From the NCBI GenBank assembly GCA_020638465.1, contig JACKIM010000001.1:620001-684000 (forward strand): 64,000 nucleotides of DNA. Direction: 5' to 3'. The DNA comes from Geminicoccaceae bacterium (lineage in GTDB: Bacteria; Pseudomonadota; Alphaproteobacteria; Geminicoccales; Geminicoccaceae). Every line of letters starts with the position of its first letter. Position 1 is the stretch's first letter. A program made the translations under genes and the position numbers. The notes beneath the pieces were generated by a model. That model worked only from the letters and a program-made list of their open reading frames with translations. It was not told the DNA's origin and made no database searches. Shown here piece by piece: positions 9,225 through 19,090 of this stretch.

Positions 9225-10864
9225 TCGACGGTCTCCAATGCACCACCGCGATGGCGCTCCTCTTTCGGCCGCGAAGCGAGAAGGTTCTGCGTGTAGTGAT
9301 GCTGCGGCCGCTCGAACACGTCCTGTGTCCGGCCGCTTTCCACCACCCGCCCGTTCTGCATCACGATAGTACGGTCGGCGAAGTCGCGGACCACTGGCAG
9401 GTCGTGGGCGATGAACAGATAGGACAGTCCATGCTGTCGCTTGAGGTCTTTCAACAACTCGATGATCTGCGCCTGAATCGATACATCCAGCGCCGAGACA
9501 GCCTCATCGCAGATGATGACTTCGGGTTGAAGCGCCAGCGCCCGCGCGATTGCGATGCGCTGCCTCTGCCCGCCCGAGAACTGATGCGGATATCGGGCCG
9601 CATGCTCGGAGCTCAGTCCGACCTGCTCCAGCAATTCTGCCACGCGCCCTGGCCACTGGTCGCGCGGCAGGACGCCGTCATGTATCGCCCAAGGTTCGGA
9701 AATGATGCGCGCCACTGACATCCGCGGGTTCAGCGATGCGGTTGGGTCCTGAAACACGACCTGGATGCGCCGGCGTAATGCGCGCATGGCGGCCTGATCT
9801 TCCAACAGCATCGATTGACCATGAAACAGCACTTCTCCGGTGGTTGGCTTGATCAGACCCAGAAGAGTATTCACCAGCGTGGACTTGCCTGATCCGCTCT
9901 CACCCACGATGCCAAGCACCTCTCCCTTGGAAAGGCTTAGGCTGACATCATCCAGCGCCCTGATCGTTCGGCCAGTCGACGCTTTCAGGAGGCCGCCGGT
10001 CAGGTCATAGAATTTCGACAGCCCCTTGACCTCCAGCAGAATATCTCCGGTGGTTGCGCTAGTTTGCGGATATCCGCGGCGGCCCGGTACAGCCTCCAGC
10101 AGCCGTTGCGTATAGGGGTGCTGCGGTGCGTCCAGCACTGACCGGATATCGCCCTGTTCGACCACTTCGCCCTGGCTCATGACGGCGACCTTGTCGGCGA
10201 CCTCGCTGGCAACCCCGATATCGTGCGTGATCATCAGGATGCTCATGCCGCTTTCGGTCTGAAGTTTTTTCAGCAGCTTCAGGATACCCGCCTGCACCGT
10301 GACATCGAGGGCCGAGGTCGGCTCATCGGCGATCAGCACATCGGGCTCCATAGCGATAGCGGCGGCGATCATGATCCTCTGCCGCTGGCCGCCCGAGAAC
10401 TGATGCGGATAATCACTGAAACGCCGCTCCGACTCTGCAATCCCGACGCGGCCAATCAGTTCGACCGCGCGCCGCTTTGCTTCCGCCCGCTCCACGCCAT
10501 GGGCAGTCATGCTTTCCATGATCTGATGCCCCACAGTGTAGACCGGGTTCAGCGCCGCCAACGTATCCTGAAAGATCATCGCGATGCGTTTGCCGTTGAT
10601 CTTCTCGCGCGCGGCAAGGGGCAGATTTAGGATGTCCTTGCCATCGAAGGTGATCTGGCCGCTGACGATCTCACCCGGCGGAATGTCGATCAGCCCCATC
10701 ACGGCGGAGGCGGAGACCGATTTGCCAGATCCGGATTCGCCCAGAATCACGAGCGTCTCGCCCCGGTCGAGACCCCAACTTACGCTCTTCACCGCATCCA
10801 CGATTTTCCCGTGTGAATGGAACCGTACCGTGAGGTCTGAAACCTCCAGCAGACTCTGGGTCAT
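9221..10864 (-). CDS. Dipeptide/oligopeptide-type ABC ATPase, fused DppD-DppF
   Basis: 547 residues with two complete nucleotide-binding domains in one chain. The first has GESGSGKS at 42-49 and FSGGQRQR near 155; the second repeats GESGSGKST and FSGGQRQR in the C-terminal half. The usual Dpp/Opp systems encode these as two proteins of about 330 residues; fused forms are common for glutathione (GsiA) and similar importers. It powers the two permeases encoded upstream, with four-base overlaps on both sides. Substrate is probably a carboxylated compound rather than a peptide, given the catabolic neighbours. Confidence 0.93.
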   Translation of the reverse strand: MTQSLLEVSDLTVRFHSHGKIVDAVKSVSWGLDRGETLVILGESGSGKSVSASAVMGLIDIPPGEIVSGQITFDGKDILNLPLAAREKINGKRIAMIFQDTLAALNPVYTVGHQIMESMTAHGVERAEAKRRAVELIGRVGIAESERRFSDYPHQFSGGQRQRIMIAAAIAMEPDVLIADEPTSALDVTVQAGILKLLKKLQTESGMSILMITHDIGVASEVADKVAVMSQGEVVEQGDIRSVLDAPQHPYTQRLLEAVPGRRGYPQTSATTGDILLEVKGLSKFYDLTGGLLKASTGRTIRALDDVSLSLSKGEVLGIVGESGSGKSTLVNTLLGLIKPTTGEVLFHGQSMLLEDQAAMRALRRRIQVVFQDPTASLNPRMSVARIISEPWAIHDGVLPRDQWPGRVAELLEQVGLSSEHAARYPHQFSGGQRQRIAIARALALQPEVIICDEAVSALDVSIQAQIIELLKDLKRQHGLSYLFIAHDLPVVRDFADRTIVMQNGRVVESGRTQDVFERPQHHYTQNLLASRPKEERHRGGALETVE

Positions 10865-11784
10865 GATTTGCTCCGCGCTTCAAGCCGCCACCGTTGCGCC
10901 GGATCAAGCGCTGTCCGCAGCCAGTTCGCCAGCAGATTGGCCGAAATCGCGGTCAGCGAGATCGCCACGCCCGGCCAGAACGACAGCCACCAGGCTGTGG
11001 CCAGATACCCACGCCCATCCGATACCATCAGACCCCAGGTGACCGCCGGCGCCTGCACGCCGAGCCCCAGGAAAGACAGCGAGCTTTCCGACAGCATGAC
11101 GGCTGCGAATTCCAACGTCGCCAGCGTCATCAGCGTCGGAAGCGCATTAGGCAGGATGTGCACGAACACCATGCGGGCGTGCGACGCGCCGAGCGCCCTG
11201 GCCGCAACCACGAACTGGCGTTCGCGAATCTCCAGCACCTCCGCCCGGCAGGTTCGCAGGTAGACCGGCACCCGGCTGAGCGCCAGGACCAGCACCACGT
11301 TGGACACCTGAGGCGACAGCACGAACAGTACGATCAGCGCCAGAAGCAGCGAGGGAAACGACATCACGATGTCGGCCAGCCGAAGGATGATGGTTCCGAT
11401 CCAACCCCCGCGATATCCGGCGATCAGCCCAAAAAATGCACCGATCACCAGCGCAATGATCACCGCACTGCCTGCGATCAGCAGGGTGTATCTGGCGCCC
11501 ACGGCCAGCCGCGCCAGCAGGCTGCGGCCCAGATTGTCTGCCCCGAGGATGTAGACCCATCCGCGCTCAAGATCGAAGGGTGGCGCATTACGGGCGCGCA
11601 GGTTCATGGTAAGCGCACCGTCCGGCAGGATAGATGAGCCAAGGATCGTCACATAGATGACGAACAACAGAAAGAGCGCGCTGACGAACGCGAACTTGTC
11701 ACGCCACAGCATCAAAAACACGTCCGTGATGCGGGACAATGCAGCACGGGCATCGCCAACGCCGGAGTGAGCCACGTCTGTCAT
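10861..11784 (-). CDS. Dpp/Opp-type ABC transporter permease, DppC-like
   Basis: 307 residues with about six membrane helices. After a cytoplasmic N-terminus and first helix it shows the DppC hallmarks HILGADNLGRS-like (YILGADNLGRSLLARL) and the EAA loop VVAARALGASHARMVFVHILPN. It pairs with the DppB-like permease encoded upstream to form the membrane channel. Its start overlaps nothing but lies one base from the end of the DppB gene; its stop overlaps the ATPase start by four bases. Confidence 0.93.
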   Translation of the reverse strand: MTDVAHSGVGDARAALSRITDVFLMLWRDKFAFVSALFLLFVIYVTILGSSILPDGALTMNLRARNAPPFDLERGWVYILGADNLGRSLLARLAVGARYTLLIAGSAVIIALVIGAFFGLIAGYRGGWIGTIILRLADIVMSFPSLLLALIVLFVLSPQVSNVVLVLALSRVPVYLRTCRAEVLEIRERQFVVAARALGASHARMVFVHILPNALPTLMTLATLEFAAVMLSESSLSFLGLGVQAPAVTWGLMVSDGRGYLATAWWLSFWPGVAISLTAISANLLANWLRTALDPAQRWRLEARSKS

Positions 11785-11785
11785 G

Positions 11786-12703
11786 TCATCCGTGCCTCAC
11801 TCGTGGGTCGAGGATCGCGTAGATAATGTCGATCCCGATATTCAGAATGAAGATGGCGATGGCCGTCACCATCACGGCGGCCTGAATAACCGCGAAATCG
11901 CGGAACATGATCGAGTCGATCAGCAGCCGCCCTACACCGGGAAACCCGAAGATCGTCTCGGCGATAACCGCGCCATTGATCATGCCGGCGGCCTGATCGC
12001 CCGCGACCGTGACGACCGGCAGCATCGCGTTGCGCAGGGCGTGGCCAAAGATCACCGCACGGGTTCTCACTCCCCGCGCACGCGCGGTCTTGGTGTAAGG
12101 GGCGGAGAGGGCGGCGATCATCGAGGACCGCACCACTTGGGTCAGCACTCCACAAGGGCGGATGAACAATACCGTCACGGGAAGAATCCAGTGCAGCGGC
12201 GTGCCGGTTCCCGAGGTCGGCAGCACCCGATACCACACCGCGAAGATCAGGACGCCAACGATGGCGATCCAGAAATTGGGGATGGAGGCGCCGGCCAGTG
12301 AGATGAGGCTGGCGATGCGGTCGAACAGACCGCCCGGCCGCCACGCGGCGATGGACCCGGTCACGATGGCGATAGTCAGAGAGATCAACATCGCCCAGAA
12401 CGACAGCAACAGCGTTGTGGGAAAGGCGGCCAGCACATGATCGAGCGCGGGGCGTCCGTCGCGCAACGAATACCCCATGTCGAGTTGCGCCAGCTCGACA
12501 AGATACCGACCGAATTGCACAAGCACCGGCTGGTCGAAACCGTGCCTAGCGGAGAATTCATCGCGCACCGATTGCGGAGTGTCCACCGGCAAAAGCAGAT
12601 CCGCCGGATTCCCGGTCAACCGCGCCAGAAAGAAGACAAGTACAATCAAGCCAAACAGCGAAAGCGCACTCTGTATGGTTCTCTGTCGGAAATAACGGCC
12701 CAA
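11786..12703 (-). CDS. Dpp/Opp-type ABC transporter permease, DppB-like
   Basis: 305 residues, six membrane helices. It begins MGRYFRQRTIQSALSLFGLI, the usual DppB first helix, and contains the EAA loop YTKTARARGVRTRAVIFGHALRN split over two segments and the late GFPGVGRLLIDSI motif typical of DppB. It heads the permease pair. A gap of 89 bases separates it from the binding-protein gene. Confidence 0.93.
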   Translation of the reverse strand: MGRYFRQRTIQSALSLFGLIVLVFFLARLTGNPADLLLPVDTPQSVRDEFSARHGFDQPVLVQFGRYLVELAQLDMGYSLRDGRPALDHVLAAFPTTLLLSFWAMLISLTIAIVTGSIAAWRPGGLFDRIASLISLAGASIPNFWIAIVGVLIFAVWYRVLPTSGTGTPLHWILPVTVLFIRPCGVLTQVVRSSMIAALSAPYTKTARARGVRTRAVIFGHALRNAMLPVVTVAGDQAAGMINGAVIAETIFGFPGVGRLLIDSIMFRDFAVIQAAVMVTAIAIFILNIGIDIIYAILDPRVRHG

Positions 12704-12792
12704 AACCCGTCCTCCCTGACAACGGACTTCGACGGTAACGGGTTTCGACCGGGCGGCGCAGGGACCGCCCGATCCGTCTTCTCATCAGTCGT

Positions 12793-14313
12793 TTACTTGA
12801 AACCGATTGTGGACAGTTCCATCATCGTGTTCGTCAGAGCATCGGGGCGATAGTCCAGACGTGGCGAAATCCGCACATAATTGATCATGTGGAACATCAT
12901 GACGTCCGGCACGATCTCGCTGGCGGAATAGGCGTTGGCTTCCTGATAGAGTTTCACGCGCTCCTCGCCCGAAGCAACATCCGCAGCATCGATCAGTTCA
13001 TCCAGCTTCGGATCGCCGAACTCGGATTGCTGACCGGTCGAATGATAGCGGAAATGCATGGTGAAGGTCGCATCTCCCGAATTGTTGTCATGCTGTTCCT
13101 GGATCAGCATAGCGGGGCGAGGCTCCGCGTAAGGTTTGTTCACCAGTTTCAACCACTGCGCACGCTCCATCGGCTGAAGCTTTATGTTCAGGCCGACCGC
13201 TTTCCACATCTCGATCATCGCCTCCATCGCTTCCTGTCCGTTGGGATAGAAGTTGATGCGGGAGATCAGAGGGATTTCCGAGTCCACGTCAACGCCGTCG
13301 GCGCGAGCTTCGTCGAGAAGCTTTATTGCCTGCTCCGGATCATACGGCCAAGGCTTCATGTCGGGGTTGTAGCCATTGATGCGAGGCAGGAACATTTGCG
13401 TCGCGATCATGTAATTTTCGTTGAACAGCCCGTCGCGGAGCAGTTCGCGATCGATTGCCAGGTTCATCGCCTTGCGCACGCGGATATCGGCGAGCGGCCC
13501 CACGAAGCTGAATCTCAGGCGCGTCGTCTCGGCATTCAGATAGGGAAAATCCATCTCGGGGTCGATGGCGTCCTGGATCGCGATGTAAAGGCCGATATCG
13601 GCTTCGCCGACCTCCACCATCGCTGCGCGGAGCGCGCTTTCGTCCCGGCGCAGATAGGTCGCCTTGGTGACCGCAGGCGTCTCGCCCCAATAGCCGTCCT
13701 GTCGGACCAGAACAATCGGATCGGCTGGTCCACGCTCGGGTACCATGTAGGGGCCGGTGCCGACCGGCGCGCTGGTCATTGCGTCGAAATCGGTCTTCGG
13801 AGATTCAATCGTCAGAAAACTCATGAAGATCGGCATGAGCGGCTGCGGCTTTTCTGTTGATATATCAATTGTATGGGAATCGATGATCTCGGACGTCAGC
13901 CGGATATTCGCGAACAGCTTGCCCCTGTTCAGGCAGTCGAGTTTCGGATTGAACATGCGCTCTATCGAGCGCGCCACGGCGTTGGCGTCGAAAGTCTCCC
14001 CGTCGGTGAATGTGACCTCCTCACGCAGTGTGATGCGCCATTTTGTCGGCCCGGTCTGCTCCCATGAGGTCGCCAGACGCGGCTCAGGCTCGCCGGTGAC
14101 GGGATTCAGGTGGGTCAGCGCCTCGACGACGTTCTCCCGAACGACCAGTCCGACTTCCGACGAAGAGTTGCAGCTATCTATGTTGTCGAATGCGAACGGC
14201 GCGGCGATGGTGATGTCATGGTTGTCATTCTGCGCGAACGCATTGTTCACGGACGCGCCAAGCAGCAAGCAAGCCGCGCTCACGGACAATATGGTTGGCT
14301 TGATGGTCATCAC
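12793..14313 (-). CDS. Dpp/Opp-type ABC transporter substrate-binding protein (family 5)
   Basis: 506 residues with a Sec signal peptide (cleavage expected after the ASVNNAFA segment near residue 27). The mature protein has the family 5 layout, including ATSWEQTGPTKWRITLREEV and the FTDGETFDANAVARSIERM segments. This class binds peptides, nickel, or many organic solutes. It is the first gene of the module transcribed away from the LysR gene at 14507 and is separated from it by about 190 bases. Ligand specificity cannot be read from sequence. Confidence 0.92.
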   Translation of the reverse strand: MMTIKPTILSVSAACLLLGASVNNAFAQNDNHDITIAAPFAFDNIDSCNSSSEVGLVVRENVVEALTHLNPVTGEPEPRLATSWEQTGPTKWRITLREEVTFTDGETFDANAVARSIERMFNPKLDCLNRGKLFANIRLTSEIIDSHTIDISTEKPQPLMPIFMSFLTIESPKTDFDAMTSAPVGTGPYMVPERGPADPIVLVRQDGYWGETPAVTKATYLRRDESALRAAMVEVGEADIGLYIAIQDAIDPEMDFPYLNAETTRLRFSFVGPLADIRVRKAMNLAIDRELLRDGLFNENYMIATQMFLPRINGYNPDMKPWPYDPEQAIKLLDEARADGVDVDSEIPLISRINFYPNGQEAMEAMIEMWKAVGLNIKLQPMERAQWLKLVNKPYAEPRPAMLIQEQHDNNSGDATFTMHFRYHSTGQQSEFGDPKLDELIDAADVASGEERVKLYQEANAYSASEIVPDVMMFHMINYVRISPRLDYRPDALTNTMMELSTIGFK

Positions 14314-14506
14314 TTCTTCCTCCCTGAAGCGTATGCGCTGAAGATCGTCGACGTTACATTATGGATCGCACTGTCGGGTTTTGCGCCGGAAGCGCGTCAT
14401 CCCGCATTGATCGACTGAATCTCACCAGAAAACAGTAGCAGTGGCCGGACGAAAGCGGCCAATACAGATTTCTTTCAAATTGTATAAAAATTATATATGG
14501 ATAACT

Positions 14507-15412
14507 ATGACATGGCTTGACCTCAGACGACTTGGATATTTCCGCGCAATCTGTGATGCAGGCTCCATTTCCGAAGCCGCGCGCCGGATTTCCGTCCCGC
14601 AACCAGCGCTCTCGTATCACCTGAAGGAACTGGAAGCCGATTTCGGTGGGCCGCTTCTCAATCGATCGCGGCGCGGTGTTGTACTGACTGAGGGCGGACA
14701 ATTGCTGCTGGACCACGCCACCATCATTCTGGCGCAGGTTTCCCGCGCGGAAAAAGAACTTCGCGCCCTACAGCGGCGCGGACCGGACGACCCTCGCATC
14801 ATCCGGATATGTTCGATCCCGTCCGTCGCGCCCGAACTCACGCCCCGCCTTCTGCAAAATCTCTCAGACCTGCCGCAGCTCGCCGGTGTCTATGTGATCG
14901 AGGCAAACACGAGGGAAAGTCGTGAAATGCTGAGCGAAGGCAAGGCGGATTTCGCCATCATCATTGCGGATGAGAAGACTCCAGAGCAACAATATCTGGC
15001 TCCGGAGAATATGGTTTTCTGTATGGGAGCTGACCATCCGGATCGGGAGGTGGGGCCGATCACGCTGGCTGAAGCTCTTGCCGAGCCGCTGATGCTGCCC
15101 GCCAAGGGCAAGCCAGTGCGCGATCTTGTGGAAAGGCTGGCGCAACAGATCGGCGCGACGGTTCAGATCACCCATGAGATTGATGGGCCCAACCCGCGCA
15201 AGCAGGCCACGATGGTCGGGCTTGGCCGCAGCTTTCTGCCATGGATCGCCATCAAGGATGAAGTCGCCAACGGCCAGATGCGGTATCGGGAGGTCTGTGC
15301 CCCGCCGCTGGCGCGATATGTAGGTCTGGAATGGCGCGAGGGGCTGGACGCCGAGATCACCGAACCGATGCTCAAGGTACTGAAGTCATTGCTTGGAACG
15401 ATGCTGCGGTAG
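14507..15412 (+). CDS. LysR-family transcriptional regulator (second)
   Basis: 301 residues from ATG 14507 (MTWLDLRRLGYFRAICDAGS); the frame is open for 22 codons further upstream through an AT-rich promoter-like stretch, which I consider non-coding. The helix-turn-helix ARRISVPQPALSYHLKELE is intact, and the inducer domain begins near residue 95. It is divergent from the Dpp-type operon and presumably controls it. AT-rich sequence at about 14470-14505 (AAATTGTATAAAAATTATAT) probably holds its promoter. Confidence 0.9.
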   Translation: MTWLDLRRLGYFRAICDAGSISEAARRISVPQPALSYHLKELEADFGGPLLNRSRRGVVLTEGGQLLLDHATIILAQVSRAEKELRALQRRGPDDPRIIRICSIPSVAPELTPRLLQNLSDLPQLAGVYVIEANTRESREMLSEGKADFAIIIADEKTPEQQYLAPENMVFCMGADHPDREVGPITLAEALAEPLMLPAKGKPVRDLVERLAQQIGATVQITHEIDGPNPRKQATMVGLGRSFLPWIAIKDEVANGQMRYREVCAPPLARYVGLEWREGLDAEITEPMLKVLKSLLGTMLR

Positions 15413-15453
15413 CTATTGCGATCGTCGACGACCTGGGAAGCAACTGTGCCGGT

Positions 15454-16293
15454 TCACAGTGATGTGGATTTTGGAGTGCCGGTTGCCGCATTCCCCCTCG
15501 CAAGGATGGCGCGGTGCCGGGCAACAACCGGCGCGTCGATGAATTCGCCATCCAGCATGAGGGCTCCGCGGCCTTCCGCAGCGGCGGTTTCGGCTGCGGC
15601 GACGATGCGGCGCGCGTGTGCAATCTGCTCGGCACTTGGCGTGAAGGCTGTGTTCAAGACATCAACCACCTTCGGATGTATGCAAGTTGCGCCATCGAAG
15701 CCGAATTTCGACGCCTCGGCCGCCGCCGCCGCCAGATCGGCCGGGTCGTCGAATTGCGCCACGGAGCGCAGCAGACCAAGCGAAATTTTTCCCTCAGCCT
15801 TGGCCGCATAGTGCAGCAACAGCTTTGGCAGGCGCAGCACATCCGGATCCGGAACGGCGCCGGTGTCGGTAGCGAAATCCTCTCCACCAAGGCAAAGCGC
15901 GATGACACGGGGATGGGCGGCGACCTCTCGCGCGGCGAGGAGGCCATCCGCGCTTTCGACAACGGCGATCACGGCGAAATCACCGTCCGGAAGGCGATCA
16001 ATGCTATCGGCACGCACGGCCTTGGGCAGCATGACCCCGTCCGTGCCTGCGGCCATCGCCGCGCGTACATCCGCCTCCAGCCTGTCCGTCGCATTGACCC
16101 GGACAAACACCGTCACCCCCGACTGCGCGACATGCGGCGCGGCCGTGGCCAAAGATGCGCGCGCCGCATCCTTTTCCGCCTCAGGCACGGAATCCTCCAG
16201 ATCGAGGATCACCGCATCCGCGCCGCGCTCATGCGCCCTGGCCACAAAACGGTCCACATGCGCGGGAACATAGAGCAGCGAGCGCAGTCTCAT
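15454..16293 (-). CDS. CitE/HpcH-family CoA-ester lyase
   Basis: 279 residues from ATG 16291-16293, which overlaps the CoA-transferase stop by four bases; a longer frame exists upstream but lies inside that gene. MRLRSLLYVPAHVDRF is the CitE/malyl-CoA lyase start. VILDLEDSVPEAEKD carries the metal-binding acidic pair and LCLGGEDFATDTG the second Mg site. Relatives cleave malyl-CoA, beta-methylmalyl-CoA, citramalyl-CoA or citryl-ACP. Next to a class III CoA-transferase, activation followed by retro-Claisen cleavage is the natural reading; citramalyl-CoA is my best but unproved guess. Confidence 0.88.
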   Translation of the reverse strand: MRLRSLLYVPAHVDRFVARAHERGADAVILDLEDSVPEAEKDAARASLATAAPHVAQSGVTVFVRVNATDRLEADVRAAMAAGTDGVMLPKAVRADSIDRLPDGDFAVIAVVESADGLLAAREVAAHPRVIALCLGGEDFATDTGAVPDPDVLRLPKLLLHYAAKAEGKISLGLLRSVAQFDDPADLAAAAAEASKFGFDGATCIHPKVVDVLNTAFTPSAEQIAHARRIVAAAETAAAEGRGALMLDGEFIDAPVVARHRAILARGNAATGTPKSTSL

Positions 16294-17540
16294 GCGGCAC
16301 CCTCTGCGCTGTCGTGCACGGTTCCGCTGGCGATCAGCGCCCGCGACCGCTCCGGCACGATGCCGTAATCGTCCAACACCTCGCGCCCGTGCTGGCCCAA
16401 CCGTGGCGCGGGTCGCCACAGATTGCCGGGCGTTTGGGACAGGCGAGGCAGCGGGGCGTGAGTGGGAACGCTGTCCAACTCGTCATCAGGCACCTCCACA
16501 AAGATGCCGCGCTCGATGAAATGCGGATCGCTGACGATATCCTCGACCGAGTAAAGCGGCGCAGCAGTGATGCCCTCGGCGGTGAAGATACGCATCAACT
16601 CGTCGCGGTCCCGCGCGCCGATCCACTCTCCGACGATCGTATCGACTTCCGCGCGGCGGGCGACCCGCGCCTCGTTGGTCGCATAACGCGGATCGCTGTT
16701 CATGTCCTCGCGGCCGATGGTTTTGAACAGACGCTCAGCCATGCGCTGGATCGAAGCGGAGATGGCGATGAAATGCCCGTCCCGGCTCCGATAAACATTG
16801 CGTGGGCTGGAAGTGTTCGACCCGTTTCCGACACGCTGCTTGGGCGCTCCAGCCAGACGATAGTCGAGCGGTTCCGGCCCTAGGACGGAGACCATTGCCT
16901 CAAGCAGAGCGAGATCGACAACCTGCCCGCGCCCACTGACATCCCGTGCTTTCAGCGCCATCATGACGGCGTTCGATCCATAGAGACCAGAGATCATGTC
17001 AGCCAGCGCCAGCGGCGGCAGCAGCGGACCGCCGCCCATCTCTCCATTGCGATGCGCGAAGCCCGACATGCCCTCGACCAGCGTACCGAAACCGGGGCGT
17101 GGGCTGTAGGGGCCGGTCTGTCCGAAGCCTGAGACGCGCAACAGGATCAAACGGGGAAAGTCCCGTGCGATGACATCCGGGCCAAGCCCCATCCCTTCCA
17201 GCGTGCCGGGCCGGAAGCTTTCAATCATCACATCCGCGCCCGCCATCAGGTCGCGCAGCAGATCGAGTGCGCCATCACCGCGAAAATCCAGGCCCAGCGA
17301 GCGCTTGTTGCGCGCATAGGTCTTCCAGAAGGTCGACTCGCCCTTCTGGCGCCAGGCCCGCAGCGGGTCACCGTCGGGCAGGGGCTCCACCTTCACCACA
17401 TCGGCACCGAAATCGGCCAGTTGCAGCGAGGTCATGTTGCCCGCGACCAGACGCGACAGGTCCAGCACGCGCAGGCCAACGAGCGGGCCGGTTGGCGCAT
17501 CTGCAAAACCCACCCGGGTCCAATTCTGCGGCGTGGTCAT
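16290..17540 (-). CDS. CaiB/BaiF family class III CoA-transferase
   Basis: 416 residues. Hallmarks are GPLVGLRVLDLSRLVAGN at the N-terminus, DFGADVVKVEPLPDGDPLR, the KRSLGLDFRGD segment and YARN loop, all typical of formyl-CoA transferase/CaiB relatives. The catalytic Asp of the family is expected in the region after GLYGSNAVMMALKARD. It moves CoA from a donor such as succinyl-CoA to a carboxylate that TctABC imports. It overlaps tctA by four bases upstream and the lyase by four bases downstream, so the three are translationally coupled. Confidence 0.92.
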   Translation of the reverse strand: MTTPQNWTRVGFADAPTGPLVGLRVLDLSRLVAGNMTSLQLADFGADVVKVEPLPDGDPLRAWRQKGESTFWKTYARNKRSLGLDFRGDGALDLLRDLMAGADVMIESFRPGTLEGMGLGPDVIARDFPRLILLRVSGFGQTGPYSPRPGFGTLVEGMSGFAHRNGEMGGGPLLPPLALADMISGLYGSNAVMMALKARDVSGRGQVVDLALLEAMVSVLGPEPLDYRLAGAPKQRVGNGSNTSSPRNVYRSRDGHFIAISASIQRMAERLFKTIGREDMNSDPRYATNEARVARRAEVDTIVGEWIGARDRDELMRIFTAEGITAAPLYSVEDIVSDPHFIERGIFVEVPDDELDSVPTHAPLPRLSQTPGNLWRPAPRLGQHGREVLDDYGIVPERSRALIASGTVHDSAEGAA

Positions 17541-19075
17541 TCTTCCGTCTCCTCATCCATGGAATGCGGCGAGGCCAGAACCGCCTGACGCCGGCGCATC
17601 ATCATCTTCAGCACAAGGGCCAGACAGATGGCCACGCCCATGGCAATGATGATTCCCAGCGAGATCGGACGCTCCCAAAAGATCGACAGACTTCCCTGAC
17701 CCAGCATCACCGATTGCCGGAAGTAGTTTTCGGCCAATGGCGCCAGAACGACCGCCAGAATGAACGGTCCGGTCGGGTAGTCATGCCGCCGCATCAGATA
17801 GCCGATGATGCCGAAGATCAACGCGATCCAGATGTTGAAGTAGGAATAGGACAGCGAATAGGCGCCGACGACGCAAAGCGCGATGACTACCGAGGACAGC
17901 ACTCCTTGAATGCCACGCAGCAGGTTCACGAAAAGCGGGATCAACAGGATGTTCGACAGCAGCAAAAAGACATTCGCCAGAACCAGGCCGGCAATCATCG
18001 CCCAGACCACGTCGCCGGATTTGACCATCAGGAACGGGCCGGGCTGAAGTCCGTACATGATCAGCGCACCCAGCATGATCGCAGTGCCGCCCGAGCCGGG
18101 AATGCCAAGCGTGATCAGCGGGATCAACGAGCCGGGGACGGCGGCGTTGTTCGACGCCTCGGGCGAAGCGAGGCCCGCGATCGCGCCCTTGCCAAACTTC
18201 TCGGGCGTGCGGCTCAGCTTCTTCTCCAGCGCATAGGCGAGAAACGTGGCGATGGTGGCCCCCGCGCCGGGCAGGATACCGATAGCGGTACCGAGGACCG
18301 ACCCGCGCAGCGTTGGCCACCTGGATTCATCGAGCATGGCCCGCGATGGTACATAGTCGGCCATCTTCAGGCTGGGTTTGCCGAGGTTGAGGACGATGCG
18401 ATTCTCCAGATTGTGGAATACTTCGGCCAGACCATAGAGGCCGATGATGATGGCGACAAAATCGATGCCCTCGATCAGTTCCGGGGTTACGGCGAAGCGG
18501 ACATGGCCCGAGATCACATCGGCGCCGATGGTCGCGACCAGAACGCCGAAACACGCCATCAGCAGCGCTTTCAGAATATCCTCGCCCGCCAGCAGGATGA
18601 TCGTCGACAGGCCCAGAAGCATCAGCAGGAAGTATTCAGACGGGCCGAGGAAAATTGCGTTCCGCGCGACGATAGGGGCAAAAAAGATCAGCACCAGCAT
18701 GCCGCACATTCCGCCGAAAAAGGAGGATACCGCCGAAATGCCCAGGGCGATGCCGCCTTCACCCCGCAGCATCATCGGATAGCCTTCCAGCGCCGTTATG
18801 ATGGCTGGCGCATCGCCCGGCGTGTTGATCAGGATCGAGGTGATCCGGCCGCCATACATCGTGCCCATATAGACACCGGTCAGCAGGCATAGCGCGGAGA
18901 CGTGATCCATCCCGAAGGTCAGCGGCAGCATCAGCGCGATCCCGGCCGAGGGGCCAAGGCCAGGCAAAGCGCCGACCGCGGTGCCGATCATCCCGGCGAT
19001 GAAGATCAGCACGATGTTGTAGGGCGTCAGGACATCGGCGAAGCCGTTCGCCAAATGACTGAGAGCATCGAGCAT
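17537..19075 (-). CDS. tctA: Tripartite tricarboxylate transporter large permease
   Basis: 512 residues, about 12 membrane helices, the TctA/DUF112 length. Conserved stretches include GTAVGALPGLGPSAGIALMLP near residues 31-51 and a second inverted-repeat copy GILPGAGATIATFLAYALEK, the signature of the pore-forming subunit. Together with TctB and TctC it imports di- or tricarboxylates using an ion gradient. It follows tctB by 15 bases and overlaps the CoA-transferase gene, tying transport to CoA activation. Confidence 0.95.
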   Translation of the reverse strand: MLDALSHLANGFADVLTPYNIVLIFIAGMIGTAVGALPGLGPSAGIALMLPLTFGMDHVSALCLLTGVYMGTMYGGRITSILINTPGDAPAIITALEGYPMMLRGEGGIALGISAVSSFFGGMCGMLVLIFFAPIVARNAIFLGPSEYFLLMLLGLSTIILLAGEDILKALLMACFGVLVATIGADVISGHVRFAVTPELIEGIDFVAIIIGLYGLAEVFHNLENRIVLNLGKPSLKMADYVPSRAMLDESRWPTLRGSVLGTAIGILPGAGATIATFLAYALEKKLSRTPEKFGKGAIAGLASPEASNNAAVPGSLIPLITLGIPGSGGTAIMLGALIMYGLQPGPFLMVKSGDVVWAMIAGLVLANVFLLLSNILLIPLFVNLLRGIQGVLSSVVIALCVVGAYSLSYSYFNIWIALIFGIIGYLMRRHDYPTGPFILAVVLAPLAENYFRQSVMLGQGSLSIFWERPISLGIIIAMGVAICLALVLKMMMRRRQAVLASPHSMDEETEE

Positions 19076-19090
19076 CGAACTATGCCTTCG

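Noticed and set aside
17267..18892. 541-codon plus-strand frame rich in Gln/Asp/Arg
   Set aside because: Antisense of tctA and part of the CoA-transferase gene; composition is typical of shadow frames.
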